Source: Rummeliibacillus suwonensis (GTDB lineage Bacteria > Bacillota > Bacilli > Bacillales_A > Planococcaceae). Taken from it: a DNA stretch of 64,000 nucleotides. Both the position numbers and the translations under genes were made by a program. Position 1 is the stretch's first letter. Every line of letters begins with the position of its first letter. The DNA lies in assembly GCF_007896435.1 (NCBI RefSeq), contig NZ_VCBL01000001.1:1563857-1627856 (forward strand), in the 5' to 3' direction. The notes below the pieces were generated by a model. The model ran no database searches. It worked only from the letters and a program-made list of their open reading frames with translations, and was not told where the DNA came from. This document shows, one piece after another, positions 1-9,817 of this stretch.

Positions 1-753
<753 letters not shown>

Positions 754-843
754 CACATGATCAATCTGACTTTCTTGCCCTCTGCCACATCCAGATGAAA
801 GCAATATACCTATTAATATCAGTAATAGACATCTACGCCCCAT
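754..843 (-). pseudogene. Lipoprotein gene 5' fragment cut by IS21
   Basis: An ATG at 843, preceded by a GGGAG ribosome binding site, opens a short reading frame with a classic lipoprotein signal: MGRR, a hydrophobic stretch (LLLILIGILL) and lipobox LSSGC. After about 30 residues (ending IDHV) the frame runs into IS21 sequence and continues only as IS-derived residues. The 3' part of the host gene is not visible here; it would be on the other side of the element, outside the window. The original family cannot be told from the signal peptide alone. Confidence 0.75.
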
Positions 844-1034
844 AACGATCACTCCCTTATTTTTTTGTATATTCATTATAGTACAATAGTCATCGATACA
901 TCCTACTTTTCGACTACTTTTTACAATTCTCTAACAATTTAATAACAAAAAATTGATTTTTATCCAAGACAGTAGTTTTTGAAACAGAAATTCATGTGTA
1001 TTTTTTAATGAGATTGTCGTTTTCTAAAGAACAC

Positions 1035-1097
1035 AAAAAACCGCCTTTTTTTATATTTGTAAATACTGATACAAAATAAAAGAAAAAGACGGTTTTT
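1035..1097. terminator. Bidirectional terminator-like hairpin
   Basis: Arms AAAAACCGCCTTTTT and AAAAAGACGGTTTTT, with one mismatch, flank an AT-rich loop. A-rich and T-rich ends would work in both directions. It lies downstream of the chemoreceptor gene (minus strand, ending 1230). The rest of 844-1229 shows no gene. Confidence 0.6.
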
Positions 1098-1229
1098 ATG
1101 AACAATTAACAGATTGTCATACTCATTATAATGAGTAGAAAGGACTCTCTATTATAAAAGATAAGTTTATTTCAAAAGATGAACTGAAACATTTTACACA
1201 TTATCAGAAAAACAAAGAACTCTATGATT

Positions 1230-2915
1230 TTACACTTTAAATTCTTGTATTTGATTTTGTAATTTGACTGCTTGATCTGTCATTTCTTTCGTTACTGAAT
1301 TAATTTCTTGAATCGTTGCTACCTGTTCCTCGGTCGCTGCGGCTACTGATTCAATGGCTCCAGCAGCACTATTTGCCCCATTTGCCATTTCTTGAACGGA
1401 GGCTGATACTTCTTCGGTTGCTGCAGATACCTCTTGCGCTGCGGATGACACTTGTTCAATACGGTCTGTAATTGAATCTACTGAATCTAAAATATGTGTA
1501 AAGGCTTGCTGTGCTTCTTCAATTAACGTTACACCACTTTCTACATCGACAACTGTGGTATTAATCGATTTTTCTACATCCTCTGTATCATTTTGAATGT
1601 TATTCGTTAATTCTACAATTTCGTCTGCTGACGCTCTAGATTGTTCCGCCAATTTCCGCACTTCTTCTGCTACAACAGCGAAACCTTTACCATGTTCTCC
1701 TGCACGTGCTGCTTCAATCGCAGCATTCAATGCCAATAAATTAGTTTGATCGGTAATATCTGTAATCACCTTTGTAATATCACCGATTTTTTCAGATTGC
1801 TCTGCCAATTGACGAACACGCGTACGCGTATCATATGATGATTCTTGAATACGTTTCAACTGTTCATGTGTAGAACTTAATGTTTGTCCGCCATGTTCAG
1901 CCGTTGTTTGTGCTTCAGTTGCTTCCTGATGTACTTCCTGTGTGGAGTGGGCAATAGATTGTACACTTTTAGCTGTTTCTTCTACCGCAACCGATGTATC
2001 TTTTCCAACTTCAGAAGAGGATGTTGCAGCATTTGATACTAATTCCAATTTTTCAGCAACATCTTGAGAAGCCTTTGCTACTTCTTCCGTACTTGCCGAT
2101 AATTCTTCAGCAGCTGATGTGGAGTGCTCAATATTCTCAGATACTTTCGCAATTAAATTTCGTAAACTATTTTTCATCTTGTTGAAAGATGCCCCAAGCG
2201 CACCTATTTCATCTTTTGTTTTAATTGAAATATCCGCTACTGTTAAATCTCCATCAGCGATAATATTTGCTGTATCATGAAGCAGGTTCAATGGACGAAT
2301 AATAGTTCGACGTATGAATAAAATGAGGAAAACGCCAATGGCTATTGAGATCAGCAGACTAATTAATGATGTTACATTAGAAGAACTTATTGAATGTTGA
2401 ATACTATTTTTGGTATTATCTAATTGTTTATGCTGATAATTTATCATTTTCTCCGAACTATTTAAAATGGCTACATTTGCTTCTTTTAAAGGACCATTAA
2501 CAATTTCGGCAGCCTTTTTGTTATCTTTTTGATCAAGAGCTGTATTTAATGTTGCCATTTCATTATTAAATGAAATATTTGCCGTGTTAATCGTTTTCCA
2601 ATATCCTTGCATGGTTTGACTTCGAATAAGTTTTTGTAATTGTGCAATGGAAGAGTCTAAATTTTTCGCGTATTCTTCAAGATTTTGACGATTTTCTTCA
2701 TTTGGGTCTATAATAGATGCTCTCGCGTAAAGTCCTTGCATCGCCAAATCCGTACGAATTTCATCCACTACCATGATTTGTGTCACACGGTTATCGAGCG
2801 CCTCATCAACATTAGCATCGATCGATTTTAAATTCACAAAATTAAGAATAATCGAAATAATAAATAAAATAATGATTCCGTAAAATGACAAGTTTAGTTT
2901 TTTACTTATGTTCAT
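1230..2915 (-). CDS. Methyl-accepting chemotaxis protein
   Basis: A 561-aa membrane chemoreceptor that signals through CheA/CheW. Order of domains: short cytoplasmic start, TM1 at about 10-30, an extracellular four-helix bundle-like sensor (about 35-180), TM2 at about 183-203 ([16 protein letters not shown]), a HAMP domain ([22 protein letters not shown]), then a long coiled-coil signalling domain. The highly conserved hairpin tip is present ([20 protein letters not shown], then [16 protein letters not shown]). Glutamine/glutamate pairs typical of methylation sites flank it. It stands alone, with no chemotaxis genes nearby. The sensor domain does not reveal the ligand. Length is usual for the family. 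Confidence 0.95.
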   Translation of the reverse strand: MNISKKLNLSFYGIIILFIISIILNFVNLKSIDANVDEALDNRVTQIMVVDEIRTDLAMQGLYARASIIDPNEENRQNLEEYAKNLDSSIAQLQKLIRSQTMQGYWKTINTANISFNNEMATLNTALDQKDNKKAAEIVNGPLKEANVAILNSSEKMINYQHKQLDNTKNSIQHSISSSNVTSLISLLISIAIGVFLILFIRRTIIRPLNLLHDTANIIADGDLTVADISIKTKDEIGALGASFNKMKNSLRNLIAKVSENIEHSTSAAEELSASTEEVAKASQDVAEKLELVSNAATSSSEVGKDTSVAVEETAKSVQSIAHSTQEVHQEATEAQTTAEHGGQTLSSTHEQLKRIQESSYDTRTRVRQLAEQSEKIGDITKVITDITDQTNLLALNAAIEAARAGEHGKGFAVVAEEVRKLAEQSRASADEIVELTNNIQNDTEDVEKSINTTVVDVESGVTLIEEAQQAFTHILDSVDSITDRIEQVSSAAQEVSAATEEVSASVQEMANGANSAAGAIESVAAATEEQVATIQEINSVTKEMTDQAVKLQNQIQEFKV

Positions 2916-3727
2916 AAAGATTTTTCCTCCAATAGGATTATAATATAATAAATATATTTATAATACAATTTTATCACTTATATAGAAATAATCACCCTCT
3001 CTTTCCTATATAAAAATAGGAATCTGTTTACATTTATGTGACTATATTCATCTTAATTTTTTCTTAGCTAGTGCACCCAATGCACTATAATTTTATCAAA
3101 CCTTGTATCTACGTCAAGTCTTCAGGTATATAAAATTTTTCTTTTTTGTTCTTTACGATTCACCATTTTAGCGCTATCTACAAAACAGTGATTTGAGTAC
3201 TAAAACTCATGAGTAGATTCTTAGTTGAAAATAAGTACTCAATAAATCTTTGAATAGTTTTGTAAAAATTAAATAATTACGTAATAACAAAAATTTGTTT
3301 ATCTCAAAAGTAATAGAGTATAAACTTTGAAAAGTATGTTATGTACATTAAGATTTAATTTATAGATATAGATTTCAGACCCATAGAACCAATCGAAAAA
3401 AGGAGACACAAAAGCTTTACATACCAAAAAAGCATAGAATACCGATTTAATAGTATTCTATGCCCTTTATAGTGGTATAACCTTTTCACTATTCTAATCA
3501 TTATTATAATTATTTAAAAAAGTTAATCTTCATCAATTATACCACAGCGTAATTGCGTCTGGATCTTGCAAGCCTGCTTGAAATGCTCCTAATTAAAATG
3601 CTGCGTGATATGCGTGCTAGCTGAAAATTTGTGTCAATATAAGTTTTCAATCATTGTGGCTGACTCTCCGCTTTCGCACAGATAAAATGCCATAGGATTT
3701 TGCGCCTTTAGCCTGAGTTCCTCTGAT
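2916..3727. other. Gene-poor intergenic region with a hairpin
   Basis: About 810 bp without a supported gene. At 3432-3463 there is a perfect 11-bp stem (GCATAGAATAC / GTATTCTATGC) that could be a terminator. On the minus strand around 3536-3590 a short run reads GAFQAGLQDPDAITLWYN before a stop. It looks like the end of a decayed gene, but it has no start and I could not identify the family. Confidence 0.5.
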
Positions 3728-3952
3728 TCAACGATTGTTTATACCCGTTGAATCAGGATAAAGCATTTTGGGGCTGATGGGCAATATATTGGCAAGAATT
3801 ATGTATAGAAGTAAAGAAAATGGAATTAAAACAAATGCTAGTCTAACCCAAAATGATGGTAAATTTAGATATTCCGCAATTCCTCCACAAACCCCAGCGA
3901 TTGATCGATCTATTGCAGATCTTCTCAACTTTCGATGTTGCAAGTAAATCAC
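3728..3952 (-). CDS. PspC domain membrane protein
   Basis: A 74-aa protein with the PspC signature: basic start (HRKLRRSAIDRSIAGVCGGIAEYL), then a hydrophobic helix (WVRLAFVLIPFSLLLYIILANILP). Such proteins are single-pass membrane proteins related to the phage-shock regulator PspC. In Bacillales many are short and function alone, probably in envelope stress. The GVCGGIAEYLN core and length (60-80 aa) fit well. No other psp genes lie nearby. A start at the first Met or slightly inside is possible; no strong ribosome binding site decides it. Confidence 0.85.
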   Translation of the reverse strand: MIYLQHRKLRRSAIDRSIAGVCGGIAEYLNLPSFWVRLAFVLIPFSLLLYIILANILPISPKMLYPDSTGINNR

Positions 3953-4251
3953 CCTCGATTTCCTTAAAATTTAAAAGCTTTTCATATAAGTAGATCGTTC
4001 TTTTTCTTATAAAGATTGATCTTATAATTGATGCAATAGGTACTATTGAAACATTATTATTATTTAATCTTTCAGTGATCTATAAACAGTTCTTATATCT
4101 TCGCCATTTGAATATTCTCAGTATTTTGGACAAATCCTCATCTGATAAAATTCCTATTTTTTCCTCAAAAACTTTCCATCATACATCTTTTTCTTTCATG
4201 AATTAATGTCAATCGTAACCAATTCCTAAAGCATCCTAATAGATGTTTCAA

Positions 4252-4866
4252 TTATACTTTTCTCTGTTTTGGCCAGATGAAGTAAGAAATTGAAAAAATG
4301 AAGTCAACCCCTAAAACAATTGCCCATATTCTTAAAACATCTAGCAAAGCCTGCGTTTGAGATGAGTTATGGATTAAGAAAATGACTAATACTAACAAGC
4401 CTGCTCCTATCAAAAATGATACTACGTGTTTGCCAAAACCTTTTAAGTAATGTTTTGCATAGTCTAAGCCATATAAACGCCCGGGTTTTATCCCATCTTT
4501 TTTTACATAGTAAAGGAACCGCTCATCCGCCCATTTAACCATACTCTTTCCAAACCCAATCGAAACACCAATATACACTGCTGCAATCGCATGTGCTACT
4601 GTTGCAGTCGCTCCATGGTATAGATCGATCCCTGCTGTAATCAATAAAGCTAAATCGATCAAAGGCGTTAAAGCTAATAAAAAAATACCTAATTTGTTTA
4701 GATTCAAAACATATCGCGTCACCAAACCTAAAATAATCACGATCCAAAACATTATTTCACAGCCGACAATCATCCATGCAATGGAATTCAAAAATTCTCC
4801 TCCTCGTAAACATACTATAAGAAACGCTACATGATATGTTGAAAATAGTATTAATGATATTTTCAT
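4252..4866 (-). CDS. Integral membrane protein, unknown function
   Basis: A 204-aa protein with about six hydrophobic helices: residues about 3-20, 28-50, 60-78, 85-105, 147-167 and 177-198. A soluble loop with charged residues (KWADERFLYYVKKDGIKPGRLYGLDYAKHYLKGFGK) lies between helices four and five. It resembles uncharacterised Bacillus membrane proteins of the YmcC type, but this is a weak impression. It stands alone, divergent from the acetyltransferase at 4969. No enzymatic motif is visible. Confidence 0.7.
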   Translation of the reverse strand: MKISLILFSTYHVAFLIVCLRGGEFLNSIAWMIVGCEIMFWIVIILGLVTRYVLNLNKLGIFLLALTPLIDLALLITAGIDLYHGATATVAHAIAAVYIGVSIGFGKSMVKWADERFLYYVKKDGIKPGRLYGLDYAKHYLKGFGKHVVSFLIGAGLLVLVIFLIHNSSQTQALLDVLRIWAIVLGVDFIFSISYFIWPKQRKV

Positions 4867-4968
4867 CAGTAACAGTGCTATTATTCATATTTAATATACA
4901 TGTTTTTCATATTATGTTAGTTTTATTATATAACAGCAGGCAGATGAGGAAAAGTGAGGGATTCAAAA

Positions 4969-5433
4969 ATGACATTATTAGTTAAAATGGATGAATCGGA
5001 TTTTCAAGATTATATCACTGACAAAGAAAAGCGATATGCAGAAACTTTATCTAGTCATACCTACGAAATAGCAGAAGACCCTAAAATTCGTGCTAAAAAT
5101 CTATTAGATGGTTATCTGGCAAACGGATTTAAAACTTCATATCATGAATTCTATAAAATTGTTCATGAAAAAGAGATTTGTGGGTATGTGTGGTTAAAGA
5201 TTGAAGATGAAAAAAGGAGTGCTTTTTTATATGAAATCTATTTGTTCGATCGCTATAGGGCAAAAGGAATAGGTACACAGGTCATGTCAGAAATAGAAGA
5301 AATTCTTCAGGAAAGAGATATATTATATTTCAAACTTCATGTTTTTGGGACAAATCAGAAAGCGATGAGATTATATGAAGCATTAGACTTTAAAATTGCA
5401 GGAATCAATATGTATAAAAGACTACATGAGTAG
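4969..5433 (+). CDS. GNAT family N-acetyltransferase
   Basis: A 154-aa GCN5-related acetyltransferase that would move an acetyl group from acetyl-CoA to an unknown amine. The acetyl-CoA binding region is visible: YEIYLFDRYRAKGIGTQVMSEIEE (motif A, RxKGIG), followed by LHVFGTNQKAMRLYEALDF (motif B) and a C-terminal MYKRL. ATG at 4969 is preferred over GTG at 4954 because GAGGG sits eight bases upstream of it. The gene is divergent from the membrane protein at 4252-4866. Confidence 0.88.
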   Translation: MTLLVKMDESDFQDYITDKEKRYAETLSSHTYEIAEDPKIRAKNLLDGYLANGFKTSYHEFYKIVHEKEICGYVWLKIEDEKRSAFLYEIYLFDRYRAKGIGTQVMSEIEEILQERDILYFKLHVFGTNQKAMRLYEALDFKIAGINMYKRLHE

Positions 5434-5533
5434 AACAAAAAGGCAAACAACATTCATAAATCGCCTATGCTGCACAGATGGGCTCAAAAAATCAATAACG
5501 ACAACATCAAATTTGATGAATAGATCCATTACC

Positions 5534-6055
5534 TTAAAAATCCTGTAAAAACATGATGGATTCCAGATGTATTTGGCTTAAAAGCAAATCATGAGAGGCT
5601 TTACTTTCACTATAAAAAACGATGTGAAAAGGAAGGGGTGCTGCTGTAAAATGATCATACTCTCTTCCCTCATTCCATTCGATCGTTGTATTTACTAATA
5701 TATCTAAAAATATCTTTAAATTCTCTTGTTTGTTTTTAAACATTGCATCTAAATCATTGATAAATAGAACATATTGTTCACAATCTAACCACTCTAAATC
5801 ATTGAAACATTCGTTGAGGGCATCCCAATTATTGCCGAAGTAATTAGGAAAGCTCAACTTATTTGCCAATTCTTGAAATAACTTCTTTTCGTTGCGACAT
5901 TTTTTACCTTCAATAATGGCGACAAATTTTTTAGAGTGATCCTTAAAATTTTTACACGTAGCTTCATATAATTGATTAAATATTTTTTCATTAGTAGCTA
6001 TATGAAAATAAGGCTTCTCATTTTTATTAAAAATATTGATATTCATATAATACAC
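5534..6055 (-). CDS. Barstar-family ribonuclease inhibitor (orphan)
   Basis: The central part of this 173-aa protein matches the barstar fold: IIEGKKCRNEKKLFQELANKL, then FPNYFGNNWDALNECFNDLEWL, the hallmark GxNWDAL segment, and hydrophobic strands VLFINDLDAM and FHIVFYSE. Barstar inhibits secreted barnase-type RNases by covering the active site, and many homologues are immunity proteins of polymorphic toxins. It is longer than barstar (about 90 aa), with extra N- and C-terminal parts. No barnase-like or polymorphic toxin gene is next to it, so it may be an orphan immunity gene. Confidence 0.85.
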   Translation of the reverse strand: MYYMNINIFNKNEKPYFHIATNEKIFNQLYEATCKNFKDHSKKFVAIIEGKKCRNEKKLFQELANKLSFPNYFGNNWDALNECFNDLEWLDCEQYVLFINDLDAMFKNKQENLKIFLDILVNTTIEWNEGREYDHFTAAPLPFHIVFYSESKASHDLLLSQIHLESIMFLQDF

Positions 6056-6147
6056 CTCATCATGTATTTAACCATTTTAAAATTTCTTCTATTATATTTT
6101 AACAAGCTTGTTGATTATCCAATTTTCTTCACAAAATATAAGGGTAT

Positions 6148-6440
6148 TCACTGGTTTCCGCTACGGCTTGCTCGCTTTCCTACGGGCGAACGCTGGGGGC
6201 AACAGGATGTTGGTCACGGAGTCGTTGCCACAGGACGTGGCGCCCTTAGACTCCGTTCCTTAATCGCTTCGCTGCGGGGTCTCAACTGTTCGCTTTTCCC
6301 GTGGGACATTGAATTGACTTCCTGAATCCACACCGCACGAAGGAAATGCACATGCATTTTCGAGGACTCGAGCAAGCCTTCGCTCCAATCTACATAAATG
6401 GAGCTAAAAATACATGTTTTTTTAGAATTTTGTCCAATTT
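6148..6440. repeat. GC-rich dispersed palindromic repeat, copy 1
   Basis: A GC-rich block in AT-rich DNA. It shares with 15985-16180 the string CGCTTTCCTRCGGGCGA, then a GGTCTCARCTGT-CGCTTTTCCCG block and the ending CTCCAATCTACATAAATGGA. An internal insertion (GGATGTTGGTCACGGAGTCG to GCCACAGGAC) resembles part of the other repeat family at 13730. Short spurious reading frames cross it. Repeats of this look are scattered between genes in many Bacillales; no transposase is associated. Confidence 0.75.
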
Positions 6441-6475
6441 ATCACTTATTTTTTTCCTAATCAACACGCCTGATT

Positions 6476-6988
6476 TTAAAATAACTTATCATCTGTTGAA
6501 AATATATTCACTCTTTTTCCTTTTCGTTCAATTTCTCTTTCTTTCGTCATTCCTATATGAATGGCTACTTTTTGTGAGGCTAGATTACCCATTTGGATGA
6601 GAGCGATCATTTGATGCAACTGTAAGTTATTTTCTCCATATTCTTTTAATGCTTGGGCAATTTCTGTTGCGAAACCTTTCCCCCAATATGCTGGAGCAAT
6701 CCAGTATCCAATTTCAATTCGTTGTTTTCCCTTAATCTCTTGAGGTACAAGCCCTGCATGTCCAATCGGTTTTCTTTCTTCTTTCCATTCAATTATTTTT
6801 AAACCATAATCCTGATGAATCGCATATGAAGCATAAATCCAATTCAAAAAGTCTCTAGCTTCTTCTGCATTTCTTGTTTTCCCGTTGCCTATATACTTCA
6901 TCATCCACTCATCTGCTAAAAGAGAGGACAAAAAAGGTAGATCCGCATCCCTATAATCTCTAAGCTTCAATCTCTCTGTCTGTAACAT
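6476..6988 (-). CDS. GNAT acetyltransferase, RimJ/RimL-like
   Basis: A 170-aa acetyltransferase of the RimJ/RimL subgroup, which acetylates N-terminal or small-molecule amines with acetyl-CoA. The typical start MLQTERLKLRDYRDADLPFL, strand PIGHAGLVPQ and acetyl-CoA motif IEIGYWIAPAYWGKGFATEIAQAL are visible, followed by MIALIQMGNLASQKVAIHIGM. Length fits the family. Its end lies beside repeat copy 1, and the last residues (INIFSTDDKLF-like) look complete. The substrate cannot be predicted. Confidence 0.88.
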   Translation of the reverse strand: MLQTERLKLRDYRDADLPFLSSLLADEWMMKYIGNGKTRNAEEARDFLNWIYASYAIHQDYGLKIIEWKEERKPIGHAGLVPQEIKGKQRIEIGYWIAPAYWGKGFATEIAQALKEYGENNLQLHQMIALIQMGNLASQKVAIHIGMTKEREIERKGKRVNIFSTDDKLF

Positions 6989-7011
6989 TTAAAATACACC
7001 TCTTTCTCTTT

Positions 7012-7524
7012 CTAATCATCGATTCTTTCAGGCAGCCTGATGAACTGATGTCTTGCTATATTGAATGAAAGCAAATGTTGAAATTCAGCTTTGCTTAAAC
7101 ACATCAATACATTATTGCCATTATCTTGTGATGTAAAAATGGACTTAGCTTGATAATCATAAATATCAAAATGAAAAAATGGTGTAATCGAATCATGCTC
7201 TTCTTTCATACTCTCAATAATAAACTGAATTACTTCCTTTGATAACGCTACATGTAAAAGCATAAGCCCATCTTCAGCCGCGCACAGCTTATAGTGACGT
7301 TCAAGTTGCATAATTTCTGTGATACCGTAACTTGAAAAGAAATAATTTGACGTTGAATCACTAACATCTTCTTTCCAATATTTAAAGGAGATAGTCAGAC
7401 CTTTTTGAAGGAAAAATGAGGTGATACAATTCCAATTATTTTTAGTTTCTTGTGCTCGAAGTTCATATTTATCTTCCGTATCTTCAGGATTACTATTGTC
7501 AAGCCGATAATTATAATTTTCCAT
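7012..7524 (-). CDS. Hypothetical protein, 170 aa
   Basis: A soluble, acidic 170-aa protein with no signal peptide or membrane helix. I do not recognise the family. It is mixed alpha/beta in composition with an N-terminal run of charged residues (SNPEDTEDKYELRAQETKNNW). It sits 23 bp downstream of nothing obvious on the same strand, upstream of the RimJ/L-like acetyltransferase at 6476-6988, so the two may be co-transcribed. The start at 7524 has only a weak purine-rich site upstream. Confidence 0.65.
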   Translation of the reverse strand: MENYNYRLDNSNPEDTEDKYELRAQETKNNWNCITSFFLQKGLTISFKYWKEDVSDSTSNYFFSSYGITEIMQLERHYKLCAAEDGLMLLHVALSKEVIQFIIESMKEEHDSITPFFHFDIYDYQAKSIFTSQDNGNNVLMCLSKAEFQHLLSFNIARHQFIRLPERIDD

Positions 7525-7685
7525 TTCACAACTTCCTTAAGTTCATATCATCATAACTTGGGATTGAAACAACTCATAACATGACCCATCAAAGTGAAAT
7601 TTTCCAACTTATTCTAACCGCTAATCACATAAAGTCACAAACAAACTCATAACCGCAAAGTCCATTTGCAACTTGATTAAAACCA

Positions 7686-8234
7686 TTACCCTTCAGTTTT
7701 CTCCTCAGCGATGCTCTTTTTATCTTCCTCATCCATTTGCCACTCTTTATTTCGTGCAAAAAAGCCCAATAAAAATGCCATGAGATGAATCAGCAAAAAG
7801 CTGTTCTCGTTAAAGTACCAGCTATTGGTATAGAAATTAAAAGCTCCTTTTCCATAAATAACGGAATCTGAATTATTCCAATTTCCGTGTAAAGCATGTA
7901 AAGATCGTTCAATGAGCTGATATTCGCCTGTTATCCCTACGAATAAAATAAAGATCGTTATCAATAAAAATACCCACGCTCTCTTTAAAGGGCGGATAGC
8001 AAAATATTTTCTTCCCACAGTCCAGGTAATCAATAGACTTAAAACCAAAAAGGGAATGAGAATTGTAATCGGTATAAAAGCATCATTTCCATGTGGAGCA
8101 CTTTTAGAGGGTTCTTGCGTAAAATAAAATTCAATCATCATAAAACCGAAAAATGTAATGGCCAAAGATATGTACCATGCTAAATTTCGCAAGCTCATTC
8201 TCCTTTCAAGGACAACAATCTTCAAATTTCGCAA
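7686..8234 (-). CDS. Four-helix membrane protein, unknown function
   Basis: A 182-aa membrane protein. Hydrophobic helices: about 20-38, 50-70, 82-103 and 145-162, with a charged C-terminal tail (DEEDKKSIAEEKTEG). A non-membrane loop between helices three and four contains HALHGNWNNSDSVIYGKGAFNFYTNSWYF. The upstream start is TTG at 8234 without a clear ribosome binding site. ATG at 8198 has AAAGGAG only one base away, which is too close, so the start is open. I do not recognise the family. It lies 30 bp downstream of nnr on the same strand. Confidence 0.7.
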   Translation of the reverse strand: MRNLKIVVLERRMSLRNLAWYISLAITFFGFMMIEFYFTQEPSKSAPHGNDAFIPITILIPFLVLSLLITWTVGRKYFAIRPLKRAWVFLLITIFILFVGITGEYQLIERSLHALHGNWNNSDSVIYGKGAFNFYTNSWYFNENSFLLIHLMAFLLGFFARNKEWQMDEEDKKSIAEEKTEG

Positions 8235-8264
8235 ACAGCACAGAATATTGTTGCCATCATCATC

Positions 8265-9803
8265 TTATAACATCTTGTTTAGAATTTTGGGAATTTCCTC
8301 GATGACAGTATTGGGTGTCACACCATAATGAGATAGCTCCTCCGCTTTACTCTCTGCGGCCATTGCATGTAAAAAAGTCGCACAAACTAAAGCTTGTTCT
8401 GGAGTTGCGCCTTGACATAATAATGATAATATCACACCTGTCAAAACATCACCGCTGCCTCCCTTACTCAATGCATCATGACCAAGTGGGTTGATCCAAG
8501 TCTTTCCTTCAGGGGTTACAATGATTGTGCGATGTCCCTTTAATAAAACATAGACATGATATTTTCCAGCAAATTGCTGGGCGATTTCCAATCTATTTGT
8601 TTCAACTTCTTTTACAGTTTTATCAAGCATTGTAGCCATTTCTCCTGGATGTGGAGTAATGATTACAGAACCATTATAATCCTTGACTAAATGCATTTGA
8701 TTCCTCAAAAAGTAGAGACCATCTGCATCAAAGATTATCGTCTGACGGTCAAGTTGTTTGAATAATCCTTGGACGAACTCTTCGCCACCAGCGAATCGAC
8801 TAATACCAGGTCCAAAAGCAACAGCTTTATATTTTGATAAGTCTACCTGATGCAGAGCTGTCGGTGTAAAATGTCCGTCTTCTGCTTTTAAAGGTAAAAA
8901 TAGAGCTTCTGGAAGTTGGACAGCAGCAATTTCGTAATTACTTTCCGGTATTGCTAAAGAAACCAAGCCAATCCCTGAATGAAAGGCTGCTTTTGCGGAA
9001 TAAATAGGTGCACCAACATATGGCTTTGAACCACCTATGACTAAGCCATGACCAAATGTTCCTTTATGCCCATTGGAAGGTCGTTTTGGTAGCTGTGCAA
9101 AAACATCACTATCTGTGATTAAATGAGGTAATTCAAGTTTTAACTTTTTGACTGATGATGGGGGAACTGAAATATCAACCACTTTCCAATCACCAATGTA
9201 TTTAGGTCCATCCTGCAAAAAGAAGCCCTTCTTCGGCATCACAAATGTAACTGTTTGATCAGCTTTTACCGCAAATTCTTCTACAAGCCCATCATCTGCT
9301 TGTACACCCGATGGAATATCCACAGACAGAACGAATGCTGTAGACTCATTGACCAGTTGAATGACGGAACGATAAGGTTCTTTCAGCATGCCCTGAGTAC
9401 CTGTTCCAAGCATGGCATCTACAATAATCGTAGCACATTTTAGTTTTTCACGAAGTTTCTCGAAATTTTCTGTTGTTAAGTGGGCATAAGGTAATTCACG
9501 ATTTCGATAAATGGTAAAGTGTGTTAAAGCATCACCTTTCAGCTTTTCCTCATCAACCAGTAAGCAAAGCTCAACATTTAAACCGCGATCATAAAGTTTT
9601 CTTGCAATGACAAAGCCATCCCCACCATTGTTTCCTGCACCGGCCAACACGACAATTTTTGCTTCAACATCTTCATAATGTTTCAATAATGTTTCCACAA
9701 CTGCTGATCCCGCATTTTCCATTAAAATAGTCCCTGGCAGACCTAATGTCTCAATTGTATATTGATCTAAAGCTTGTAAATCTTTTTGACCACCTATGTA
9801 CAT
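8265..9803 (-). CDS. nnr: Bifunctional NAD(P)H-hydrate epimerase / ADP-dependent dehydratase
   Basis: A 512-aa fusion that repairs damaged nicotinamide cofactors: the N-terminal YjeF_N domain epimerises R-NAD(P)HX, and the C-terminal ribokinase-like domain dehydrates S-NAD(P)HX using ADP. Visible: GLPGTILMENAG and VLAGAGNNGGDGFVIARKL (epimerase), DAMLGTG, then the dehydratase motifs NGHKGTFGHGLVIGGS, FDADGLYFL, ITPHPGEMA, and NPLGHDALSKGGSGDVLTGVI. ATG at 9803 is chosen because GGGAGTG lies upstream and MYIGGQKDLQALD is the usual start; the frame open further up to 9914 overlaps the upstream gene. It sits 14 bp after the S66 peptidase, probably in one operon. Confidence 0.95.
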   Translation of the reverse strand: MYIGGQKDLQALDQYTIETLGLPGTILMENAGSAVVETLLKHYEDVEAKIVVLAGAGNNGGDGFVIARKLYDRGLNVELCLLVDEEKLKGDALTHFTIYRNRELPYAHLTTENFEKLREKLKCATIIVDAMLGTGTQGMLKEPYRSVIQLVNESTAFVLSVDIPSGVQADDGLVEEFAVKADQTVTFVMPKKGFFLQDGPKYIGDWKVVDISVPPSSVKKLKLELPHLITDSDVFAQLPKRPSNGHKGTFGHGLVIGGSKPYVGAPIYSAKAAFHSGIGLVSLAIPESNYEIAAVQLPEALFLPLKAEDGHFTPTALHQVDLSKYKAVAFGPGISRFAGGEEFVQGLFKQLDRQTIIFDADGLYFLRNQMHLVKDYNGSVIITPHPGEMATMLDKTVKEVETNRLEIAQQFAGKYHVYVLLKGHRTIIVTPEGKTWINPLGHDALSKGGSGDVLTGVILSLLCQGATPEQALVCATFLHAMAAESKAEELSHYGVTPNTVIEEIPKILNKML

Positions 9804-9817
9804 AAAACCACTCCCAA

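Noticed and set aside
5972-6325. A 117-codon plus-strand frame over the GC-rich repeat
   Set aside because: Opposite to the barstar gene and through palindromic repeat DNA; product composition is unlike a protein.
5534-6988. Barstar and nearby acetyltransferase as a toxin-antitoxin pair
   Set aside because: The acetyltransferase has the RimJ/RimL layout, not the TacT-type partnered with a DUF1778 antitoxin, and the genes are separated by a repeat.
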